DNA of 5,188 bases, taken from Planctomycetota bacterium (lineage in GTDB: Bacteria > Planctomycetota > Phycisphaerae > WQYP01). Below the pieces are notes generated by a model, which was not told the origin of the DNA, did not search any database, and saw only the letters and a program-made list of their open reading frames with translations. Every line of letters starts with the position of its first letter. Within the stretch, counting starts at the first letter, position 1. This document shows, in pieces, positions 1-5,010 of the stretch. The position numbers and the translations under genes are program-made. The stretch lies in the NCBI GenBank assembly GCA_021826605.1, contig JAKAZF010000257.1, positions 1 through 5,188 on the forward strand, in the 5' to 3' direction.

Positions 1-1251
1 GCGGCTGCGGAGAGATGATTCGGCCAGAATACGCGTCTTGGCCCGTTGTACTTCTGATGTATGAACGCTGGAGTCAAACGCCGAGGCATCAATGGAATAT
101 CGCGCCCCTACTGCAGCGGCACCCAGCACGAACAATGCAGCCGTTGCTGCAAACCATGAATATTTCTTCCGCCAGATCATCTGCCGGGCAATTTCCACCG
201 GCAACAAATTAGTATTGATGGTCGCCAGACCGACGCCCTGCAGCGCCAAGCCATACGCCGCAGTCATACCCAACGCCTGATCACTTAAGGCTGCGGCCAT
301 TTTGGCGTCATCAACTTCAATTTTTGTAAAGCCATCCAGCCGGGCCACTTCCATGCCCAGATATTGCTGAAGATATTTCTGTAAATTGGAAAGGCGGAAT
401 GGATTGCCCATGCCGATGATTTGTTCCACGCGGCTTTCGCGATGGGAACTGTTGTAATATCCGATAGAACGCTGAATTTCCGCGACAACGTCAGCGAATG
501 TCGGCCGCATCGCCTGAAAAATCTGCCGGGCGTATTTGCTGGTGGCCGCCGTTTTTTTGAGCGATTCGGCCTTTTTGAACGCGAAGCGGAAACTCTTCGC
601 CAATGATTCAGTAAAACTGTTGCCACCCAGATTAATATTACGCAGCCACAACCGGCCCTGATCCACCACAATCATATCTGTATGGTCGGCTCCGATGTCC
701 AGGAAGATGGTCCCCTTATCCAATCCTTTGCCTTCATGAACCACCGCGTTGTAAACCGCCAAAGGTGCTAACTGCAAACCATGGACCGTAATGCCCAGGG
801 ATTGAAAATCAGCGAGTATCGCCCCCACCAGATCCGTCTTAATGGCAAATATTCCGATTTCAACATCCGGACTATCCGGATTACGGAAGCTGTGATAATC
901 CCAATTCACCTGATCCAGCGGGAACGGAATCTGTTGAATGGCTTCAAAACGGACAATTTCAGGAATTTTACGTGGCTCAACCGGCGGCAACTTCACGAAT
1001 CGCGAAAAACTTGTCGCTCCTGGTGCGCCAATAAAGACCTGTTCACCGTGCAAAGAATACCGTTCAAGAAATCGCGCCAGGCTCTCACGGACGATTTCCC
1101 GCCGATCCACGTCCGGCTCACTTAAAAAATGCCCATGCTCAATAATCTCCATGGCCTCAAGAAATACCTTGTCGCCGTCGCGGCGAAGCTTAATAGCTTT
1201 AATCGCCGTCGTTCCGACATCGATACCCCATGCTGATTGTGAACTGGCCAT
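1..1251 (-). CDS. pilM: Type IV pilus assembly protein PilM, fused to a PilN-like segment (partial, C-terminus off left edge)
   Basis: This is an actin-like cytoplasmic ATPase of the type IV pilus inner-membrane platform, which normally binds the N-terminal tail of PilN. It reads open for 417 codons from ATG at 1251 with no stop before the left edge. The start follows a GGAGG (1257-1261 on the minus strand) spaced 5 nt. Visible parts are the phosphate-1 loop WGIDVGTTAIKAIKL (residues 8-22), a PilM-typical stretch with KLPP and QQIPFPLDQ (residues 87-114), phosphate-2 loop FLDIGADHTDMIVVD (183-197), and an adenosine-type loop IIGMGNPFRL (278-287). Unusually, the chain continues past the usual end near 340-350 into TINTNLLP (344-351), a basic patch (R356, R360, K361, K362) and a hydrophobic helix at about 364-382. 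That pattern resembles the start of PilN. It is divergent from the plus-strand genes. The PilM call is firm; the fusion reading is inference. Confidence 0.9.
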   Translation of the reverse strand, partial: MASSQSAWGIDVGTTAIKAIKLRRDGDKVFLEAMEIIEHGHFLSEPDVDRREIVRESLARFLERYSLHGEQVFIGAPGATSFSRFVKLPPVEPRKIPEIVRFEAIQQIPFPLDQVNWDYHSFRNPDSPDVEIGIFAIKTDLVGAILADFQSLGITVHGLQLAPLAVYNAVVHEGKGLDKGTIFLDIGADHTDMIVVDQGRLWLRNINLGGNSFTESLAKSFRFAFKKAESLKKTAATSKYARQIFQAMRPTFADVVAEIQRSIGYYNSSHRESRVEQIIGMGNPFRLSNLQKYLQQYLGMEVARLDGFTKIEVDDAKMAAALSDQALGMTAAYGLALQGVGLATINTNLLPVEIARQMIWRKKYSWFAATAALFVLGAAAVGARYSIDASAFDSSVHTSEVQRAKTRILAESSLRSR

Positions 1252-1290
1252 GAAGACCTCCGGCAAGCTCCGATGCAACCCCCGGGCGTC

Positions 1291-1320
1291 GCGTGTTGAA
1301 TCAGACTTGATTCGACACGC
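1291..1320. repeat. 30-bp near-perfect inverted repeat upstream of pilM
   Basis: Arms of 13 bp, GCGTGTTGAATCA (1291-1303) and TGATTCGACACGC (1308-1320), are separated by GACT. One position is not Watson-Crick: it is a U-G wobble in plus-strand RNA and an A-C mismatch in minus-strand RNA. No T-run follows on either side, so it is not an obvious intrinsic terminator. It lies 40 bp from the pilM start. It could be an operator for a dimeric regulator or a hairpin in a leader or small RNA. Confidence 0.75.
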
Positions 1321-1343
1321 TCCTGGCATATCTTACGCCGAGC

Positions 1344-1394
1344 CCCTGCTCAACGAAAGTCTACTCCACCTCGTCGCCCGGTTGAGAATCAGGG
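1344..1394. repeat. Bulged 11-bp stem in the pilM/lipoprotein spacer
   Basis: CCCTG plus CTCAAC (1344-1354) can pair with GTTGAG (1381-1386) and CAGGG (1390-1394). A three-base AAT bulge lies on the 3' side and the loop is 26 nt. All eleven pairs are Watson-Crick, so the stem forms on either strand. It sits between the 30-bp hairpin and the UUCG hairpin. Function is unknown. Confidence 0.5.
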
Positions 1395-1431
1395 ATCGCC
1401 ACCCCCGAACAAAAAATTTAACCCGCTGCAT

Positions 1432-1454
1432 CGCCCGGACTTCGGTCCAAGGCG
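1432..1454 (+). other. C(UUCG)G tetraloop hairpin
   Basis: GGAC-UUCG-GUCC (1437-1448) forms a four-base stem closed by the especially stable cUUCGg tetraloop. CGCC (1432-1435) and GGCG (1451-1454) extend it across a 1x2 internal loop. The opposite strand would have a CGAA loop, which is not a special tetraloop, so the plus-strand RNA orientation is favoured. No T-run follows. It may be a domain of a structured RNA. Confidence 0.45.
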
Positions 1455-1480
1455 TTGCGCAGGCTCGCATCAGTCCTCTT

Positions 1481-1509
1481 AATAAAACCCAGATTACAGG
1501 ATTCGTCAA
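1481..1509 (-). promoter_or_regulatory. Candidate promoter for pilM
   Basis: On the minus strand, TTGACG (1504-1509) is followed after 17 bp by TTTATT (1481-1486), which matches the -10 consensus at four of six positions. Transcription would start near 1474 and give a pilM leader of about 220 nt containing the hairpins listed in this spacer. The -10 is weak and the call rests on motif match only. Confidence 0.3.
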
Positions 1510-1530
1510 GCAAAAAGAATCTATTTTTTT
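1499..1530 (+). terminator. Weak intrinsic-terminator-like hairpin
   Basis: GGATTC (1499-1504) can pair with GAATCT (1517-1522), including one G-U pair, with a 12-nt loop. The sequence then reads A and seven T residues (1524-1530), then C and three more T. The stem is short and AU-rich, so termination would be weak. No plus-strand gene lies upstream of it; only antisense or non-coding transcription from about 1290 to 1500 would end here. Confidence 0.3.
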
Positions 1531-1605
1531 CTTTCCCGTTCCGGCGAGGGCAAAATTTCCAACCACAAATTCCTCATAAAACCCTTTAGATCATGCCATG
1601 TGGGC

Positions 1606-1628
1606 CTGTGAGGATCACGATTTCACAG
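1606..1628. promoter_or_regulatory. Dyad CTGTGA-N11-TCACAG upstream of the lipoprotein gene
   Basis: A perfect 6-bp inverted repeat is separated by 11 bp. Its centre is near 1617, about 44 bp before the predicted transcription start at 1661. The right arm lies where a -35 box would be expected, and no good -35 is present, which is the arrangement of many class II activator sites. The arms resemble CRP half-sites (TGTGA/TCACA), but CRP needs a 6-bp spacer, so this is not a canonical CRP site. Confidence 0.35.
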
Positions 1629-1648
1629 ATCTTTACTGAAATTTCTGC

Positions 1649-1654
1649 TACAAT
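1649..1654 (+). promoter_or_regulatory. -10 box TACAAT with leaderless start for the lipoprotein gene
   Basis: TACAAT matches the sigma-70 -10 consensus at five of six positions and ends 8 nt before the ATG at 1663. Transcription would start at about 1661, so the mRNA would have essentially no 5' leader. No Shine-Dalgarno is visible in the A-rich stretch before the ATG, which fits. A matching -35 at 16-18 bp is absent. Confidence 0.5.
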
Positions 1655-1662
1655 AAAAAACT

Positions 1663-2385
1663 ATGAAATTATATGGCCCGCAATTATTGATCCTTACATT
1701 TCTGGCGGCAATTCCGGCTGGATGTCACTCTTCAATCGTGCCTTTAAAGCCTGCGGCATTAGGGCCGCCCTGGGCGTTAATCCGACCGTTGCCAACCGCT
1801 GAGCCGGCCACTCGACCCGACATCACGTTATCGCGGGCGGTCCGTCCCGCTGCGTTGCATCCAACGATTGCTGATAATCCGAAATGGTTCATCAACGCCC
1901 GCAATGGCACAACCCGAAAAATTGTCCCGGAGCGCTACGGAAATATCTGGCGGCATACGAAACATCTCCTGGTCCACATGGGTTATACCATTCAATGGGC
2001 CAGCTATCGTCTGGGCGTTATCACCACCCGATACCGAACCGGCCCGGAAATCCTGCAATGGTGGAGATCGGACGCGACAACCGTTCCGGAGCTTATGGAA
2101 GGTACGATTAACACCTTTCGCCGAACCCTGCGTATCGTCATCAGCCGATCCGGCAAGCCACACACTTTTACCATCACCGTTGAGGCCCTCGTAGAGCGCC
2201 AGGAAAACCCGCAGGGCGCGGTGGGGAATGTCGCCTTTTTCGGAGCCTCAGCCTTTGGCAATAATGCGCTGTCCCTGAACTCTCATCAGGCCGGGCCTTC
2301 GGCAGGAGGCGCGTATTGGATGCGCGTGGGCCGTGATCCGGCATTGGAAGAGGAAATCCTCCATCGATTATTTCAGAAATTTTGA
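1663..2385 (+). CDS. Putative outer-membrane lipoprotein of unknown function
   Basis: The protein has 240 residues. A short N-terminus (K2) and hydrophobic stretch LLILTFLAAI (8-17) end at Cys21, giving a type II signal peptide with lipobox-like PAGC (18-21). Pro at -3 is atypical; His at +2 gives no inner-membrane retention signal. A Pro/Ala-rich linker (about 27-70) leads to a folded domain: a Trp/His-rich helix (93-106), then YRLGVITTRYRTG (115-127), W133-W134, a strand pair around 155-180 and a charged C-terminal helix GRDPALEEEILHRLFQ (223-238). The pattern of a helix, then 'GVITT', then paired strands resembles planctomycete lipoproteins of unknown role and loosely BamC-type domains; this is from memory. 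The ATG is chosen because it alone supplies the signal peptide, despite lacking a Shine-Dalgarno. The downstream membrane-protein gene is 115 bp away. Confidence 0.75.
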   Translation: MKLYGPQLLILTFLAAIPAGCHSSIVPLKPAALGPPWALIRPLPTAEPATRPDITLSRAVRPAALHPTIADNPKWFINARNGTTRKIVPERYGNIWRHTKHLLVHMGYTIQWASYRLGVITTRYRTGPEILQWWRSDATTVPELMEGTINTFRRTLRIVISRSGKPHTFTITVEALVERQENPQGAVGNVAFFGASAFGNNALSLNSHQAGPSAGGAYWMRVGRDPALEEEILHRLFQKF

Positions 2386-2400
2386 ATTCACCCATCCGAC

Positions 2401-2430
2401 TGGACAACTCGGTATCCAGGGGCCTACCAT
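2401..2430 (+). promoter_or_regulatory. Weak candidate promoter before the small membrane protein
   Basis: TGGACA (2401-2406, five of six to TTGACA) and TACCAT (2425-2430, four of six to TATAAT) are separated by 18 bp. Transcription would start near 2437, leaving a leader of about 64 nt with a normal Shine-Dalgarno. Read-through from the lipoprotein gene is the alternative. Confidence 0.25.
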
Positions 2431-2500
2431 TCTTATCGGAACTTTAGCGGGAAAAAAAGGTGGTGTTCAGGAGCGCTGGTGGGCAAGGAGTATTCAGAAT

Positions 2501-2914
2501 ATGGCGCAAAACGTGCTGTCTGTTTTTGACGACCTGTGGCGTGTGCTGCGATTCCTGGGCAAAAAGATACTTTGGATTGTTCTGGCGTGGATCGTTGTTT
2601 ATTTTTTATCCCAGTTGTTTTCCAAAGGGTCCTGGATGCTGGTGGAACCGGTGATCGGTGCGGTCGCCGGGGCGGCGGTGGGCTGGGAAGTTGCTGATAA
2701 CGCGGTGTCCGAAGCGGGTTTTACGGGGATCATCCTCTGGGTCTTGCTGGTACTGTCCTGCTGGATTCCGATCTGGGGCACGCAAGGCATCATGCAATGG
2801 ATTATGACCGCAACCCTGGGATGGAAAATGACTTTCGGCCAGTGGATGCTTTTAACCATGGCCACAATTTTCAGCCTGATTGCCACCATCTGGAGAGTTT
2901 TGGCTGATGATTGA
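2501..2914 (+). CDS. Small polytopic membrane protein of unknown function
   Basis: The protein has 137 residues and I do not recognise the family. Four hydrophobic segments are visible: about 22-40, 47-64, 75-92 and 113-133. The N-terminus is an amphipathic, basic helix (R14, R17, K21, K22), which suggests a cytoplasmic start. Segment two carries a small-residue repeat GAVAGAAVG (53-61), a glycine-zipper-like motif that often packs helices or drives oligomers. Trp is frequent (10 residues), typically near segment ends. The frame is open upstream to an ATG at 2333, but that would overlap the lipoprotein end by 53 bp and give a non-membrane extension. The ATG at 2501 has AGGAG (2486-2490) 10 nt upstream and is preferred. 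An assembly or channel-like role is possible but not shown. Confidence 0.75.
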   Translation: MAQNVLSVFDDLWRVLRFLGKKILWIVLAWIVVYFLSQLFSKGSWMLVEPVIGAVAGAAVGWEVADNAVSEAGFTGIILWVLLVLSCWIPIWGTQGIMQWIMTATLGWKMTFGQWMLLTMATIFSLIATIWRVLADD

Positions 2915-2976
2915 AGTTCATTGTATCGGGGGCTTTATTTTTCCGGACGCCGGCATGATGGGGCAGTCAATGAACT
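2915..2976. repeat. Inverted repeat downstream of the small membrane protein
   Basis: AGTTCATTG (2915-2923) and CAATGAACT (2968-2976) are perfect 9-bp inverted copies 44 bp apart, beginning right after the stop codon. A small CCGG-ACG-CCGG hairpin lies between them. No T-run follows the right arm, so it is not a standard terminator. It may be a 3' stabilising structure or a regulatory site. Confidence 0.45.
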
Positions 2977-3020
2977 CTTACACAAAGGACTCAAAAAAAG
3001 GCGCAAAAGTTCCGGTCGCT

Positions 3021-3048
3021 TTGAACCTTAGCCCGGACCTGTTATAAC
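3021..3048 (+). promoter_or_regulatory. Promoter for the phosphodiesterase-rho pair, leaderless type
   Basis: TTGAAC (3021-3026) and TATAAC (3043-3048) are separated by 16 bp and match sigma-70 consensus at four and five of six positions. The -10 ends 6 nt before the ATG at 3055, so transcription would begin at or next to the start codon. AGG at 3051-3053 is too close to the ATG to act as a Shine-Dalgarno. It probably also transcribes rho. Confidence 0.55.
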
Positions 3049-3054
3049 CTAGGC

Positions 3055-3774
3055 ATGGCTAACGCTGCCGTGATGGCTATTGCCCATCGGGGAGCATCGG
3101 CTGAAGCCCCAGAAAACACCGTGGCCGCTTTCGACGAGGCACTTCGCCTTGGCGCTCGAGCTGTGGAGATGGATGTGCGTCTGTGCAAAGACGGCATCCC
3201 AGTTATTCTGCATGATCCCACGGTGGATAGAACCACCAACGGCACTGGGGCAGTGGCTGATCTTACCCGACTCGATTTACTGAGATTCGATGCCGGGTCT
3301 TGGAAACATCCGCGTTTTGCCGGCACGCGTATTCCGCTTTTAACCGAAGCGCTGCAGGCCGTCAGTGACGATGCCATCGCGGTTTTGGAGCTTAAAGAGC
3401 GAATCGACCCGAAACTGCTGTTGCGAATTCTGGATGACTTTACCGCGCGTGACCGGTGGATCATCCTGAGCTTTGAGTACGATATTCTCAAAGCGATCCG
3501 CAAGGAAATGCCCCATGCCGCTCTGGGTCTGCTTAGTGACGCATGGGAGCCGGAATTGCCCGAACGTTGCACTGCGGTGGGTGCGGGTATCCTGGCGTTG
3601 AATACTGCGGCACTGAATATCGAACGAATCAAGTCCGCCCGGGAACACCACGTGCGGGTATGGACTTATACCCCCAATGACGCCGGTTCTGTGGCCGCGT
3701 GTGCGGCCATCGGCGTGGAAGGAATTATTACGGATCATCCTGAATTGATCCGCCCTGCGGCTAATCGGAGTTGA
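3055..3774 (+). CDS. ugpQ: Glycerophosphodiester phosphodiesterase, cytoplasmic UgpQ type
   Basis: The enzyme hydrolyses glycerophosphodiesters (deacylated phospholipids such as glycerophosphocholine) to sn-glycerol-3-phosphate and an alcohol. The 239-residue chain is a complete GDPD TIM-barrel domain close to the length of E. coli UgpQ (247). Family landmarks are all present: AHRG with catalytic His11-Arg12, APEN (18-21), metal ligands in EMD (Glu38, Asp40), second catalytic His53 in LHDPTVDRTTNGTG (52-65), DAGSW (79-83), ELK (Glu112-Lys114), SFE, VWTYTPND (202-209) and the C-terminal GVEGIITDHPEL (220-231). No signal peptide or membrane segment is seen, so it is cytoplasmic. The ATG at 3055 gives the usual short run before AHRG. 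The rho start lies 5 nt after its stop, so the two are probably co-transcribed. Family assignment is firm; the UgpQ label rests on size, location and motif similarity. Confidence 0.93.
   Translation: MANAAVMAIAHRGASAEAPENTVAAFDEALRLGARAVEMDVRLCKDGIPVILHDPTVDRTTNGTGAVADLTRLDLLRFDAGSWKHPRFAGTRIPLLTEALQAVSDDAIAVLELKERIDPKLLLRILDDFTARDRWIILSFEYDILKAIRKEMPHAALGLLSDAWEPELPERCTAVGAGILALNTAALNIERIKSAREHHVRVWTYTPNDAGSVAACAAIGVEGIITDHPELIRPAANRS
3767..3770 (+). promoter_or_regulatory. Shine-Dalgarno that sets the rho start at GTG 3780
   Basis: GGAG inside the last codons of the phosphodiesterase gene is 9 nt before an in-frame GTG at 3780. An upstream TTG at 3771 overlaps the phosphodiesterase stop by 4 nt, but it abuts this GGAG with no spacer. 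The GTG is therefore the better start. Terminating ribosomes at 3774 could reinitiate here. Confidence 0.6.
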
Positions 3775-3779
3775 CTGAA

Positions 3780-4949
3780 GTGTCAGAAAATCAGGTAGTG
3801 GAAAAAGTTGAAAAGCAAGTGACCGGCATGTTGGAAATCACCGACAAAGGCATCGGTTTTATCCGTTCGGAACAACGAAAATTCAAACCCGTTCCCGCCG
3901 ATCCAACCGTTTCCGCAGCCATTATTGAAGAAGCTCACTTGCGCCCCGGCCTGACCGTCACGGTGAATACCAAGCCCGCCGCACGCGGCCCGGCCCCGCA
4001 GGTAACACAAGTCCTTAGCGTCATGGATCAACCGATGGAGAAATACTGGGCCTTGCCCACCTTCGGGGATATGACCGTTATTGATCCGCGCGAACGCATC
4101 CGTCTGGAAACGCCCGGCGGACCGGACTCCATGCGCATCATGGATATGCTCACCCCCATTGGCCGCGGCCAGCGCGGACTGATTGTCGCTCCGCCAAAAA
4201 CCGGAAAAACCACGCTGCTTAAGCAAATCGCCCATGCCGTGCTGACCAACCATCCGGACATGAAGGTCTTTATTCTTCTGGTGGACGAACGCCCCGAAGA
4301 AGTCACCGATTTCCGCCGCACCCTTAACGCCGAAGTCTGGGCCAGCAACAATGATGAAGATGTGCTTTCCCACGTTCGCACCACCCGATTGGTTATTGAA
4401 CGCGCCCGCCGAATGGTAGAGTTTGGCCATCACGTAATAATTATTTTGGATTCGCTGACGCGACTGGGAAGAGCCTTTAACCATTTTGTCGGCAGTTCCG
4501 GACGCACCATGTCCGGCGGCGTGGATTCCGGGGCCTTACTGGAACCGCGCTCCATTTTTGGCGCCGCGCGAAATATCGAACATGGCGGATCGTTAAGCAT
4601 CATCGCCTCCGCGCTGATTGAAACCGGAAGCCGAATGGATGATTTAATATTTCAGGAATTCAAGGGCACCGGCAATATGGAACTGGTCCTCTCCCGCCGG
4701 CTTGCCGAACGTCGCATCTGGCCCGCTATTGATTTGCCGGCCTCCGGAACCCGCAAAGAAGAACTGCTGCTGGGGCCGGAAGGCACGCGCAAAGTCGCGA
4801 TGGTCCGTCGCGAAATGCTCCAGCGTGATCCCGCGCAAGGCATGGAGCAGCTCATCCGCATGATGCGCCGTTATAAAACCAATAGCGAATTCCTCGCAGC
4901 CTTTACCCCCGAGCGCCAAGGCGCACACTCCGGCCGATCCCGCAGTTAA
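3780..4949 (+). CDS. rho: Transcription termination factor Rho, compact form
   Basis: Rho is a hexameric RNA-dependent ATPase that translocates on untranslated RNA and releases RNA polymerase. From GTG 3780 the protein has 389 residues (E. coli 419). The OB-fold RNA-binding part begins almost at once (about 15-63), so the N-terminal helical Rho_N domain is missing. The ATPase core is intact: GRGQRGLIVAPPKTGKT (128-144, Walker A Lys143), LLVDERPEEVTD with Glu170, Walker B VIIILDSLTR (219-228, Asp224), Q-loop SGRTMSGGVD (240-249), R-loop FKGTGN (294-299) and arginine finger Arg325 in SGTRKEEL (322-329). Aligned to E. coli by eye, RNP1 GFGF is GIGF (24-27; Phe62 becomes Ile25) and Tyr80 falls on Thr43, so the primary RNA site looks altered. 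A basic tail ends the chain. It follows the phosphodiesterase by 5 nt. An alternative TTG start at 3771 would add three residues. Confidence 0.95.
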   Translation: MSENQVVEKVEKQVTGMLEITDKGIGFIRSEQRKFKPVPADPTVSAAIIEEAHLRPGLTVTVNTKPAARGPAPQVTQVLSVMDQPMEKYWALPTFGDMTVIDPRERIRLETPGGPDSMRIMDMLTPIGRGQRGLIVAPPKTGKTTLLKQIAHAVLTNHPDMKVFILLVDERPEEVTDFRRTLNAEVWASNNDEDVLSHVRTTRLVIERARRMVEFGHHVIIILDSLTRLGRAFNHFVGSSGRTMSGGVDSGALLEPRSIFGAARNIEHGGSLSIIASALIETGSRMDDLIFQEFKGTGNMELVLSRRLAERRIWPAIDLPASGTRKEELLLGPEGTRKVAMVRREMLQRDPAQGMEQLIRMMRRYKTNSEFLAAFTPERQGAHSGRSRS

Positions 4950-4980
4950 ATCGCCATATTTCATATTTACGAAACAAATA

Positions 4981-5010
4981 TTAACCAAATCTTAACACAA
5001 TGCTAATACT
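4981..5010 (+). promoter_or_regulatory. Pho-box-like direct repeats
   Basis: TTAACC (4981-4986) and TTAACA (4992-4997) are direct repeats with an 11-bp period, followed 12 bp on by the looser CTAATACT (5003-5010). Repeats of TTAAC-type half-sites once per helical turn are typical for OmpR/PhoB-family regulators; B. subtilis PhoP and cyanobacterial Pho boxes have this form. The similarity is by eye and no such regulator is in the window. It would act on the gene starting at 5121. Confidence 0.35.

Noticed and set aside
1333..1470. Short minus-strand ORF (45 codons) with an AAGAGG 4 nt before its ATG, upstream of pilM
   Set aside because: The product is a random-looking Arg/Trp-rich peptide, and the candidate promoter would start transcription after its Shine-Dalgarno. 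Kept as non-coding.
938..1579. Plus-strand open frame of 213 codons across the pilM start and spacer
   Set aside because: Its first half is antisense to the conserved pilM N-terminus and the product is low-complexity Arg/Ser-rich; no family pattern.
1607..1627. CRP binding site
   Set aside because: The half-sites TGTGA and TCACA are 11 bp apart, not the 6 bp that CRP requires.
2333..2500. N-terminal extension of the small membrane protein from ATG 2333
   Set aside because: It overlaps the end of the lipoprotein gene, has no good Shine-Dalgarno, and adds a polar non-conserved-looking stretch; ATG 2501 with AGGAG is better.
3042..3632. Minus-strand open frame of 196 codons opposite the phosphodiesterase
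   Set aside because: Ser/Arg-rich antisense shadow of a conserved GDPD frame.
3783..4484. Long open frame of 233 codons on the minus strand opposite rho
   Set aside because: It is a shadow of the strongly conserved rho frame; the translation has no recognisable domain and no plausible start signal.
4955..4981. Tandem CATATTT and an ATATTT/AAATAT hairpin after rho as a terminator
   Set aside because: The stem is six A-T pairs with a 7-nt loop and no T-run follows, so it is too weak to call an intrinsic terminator.
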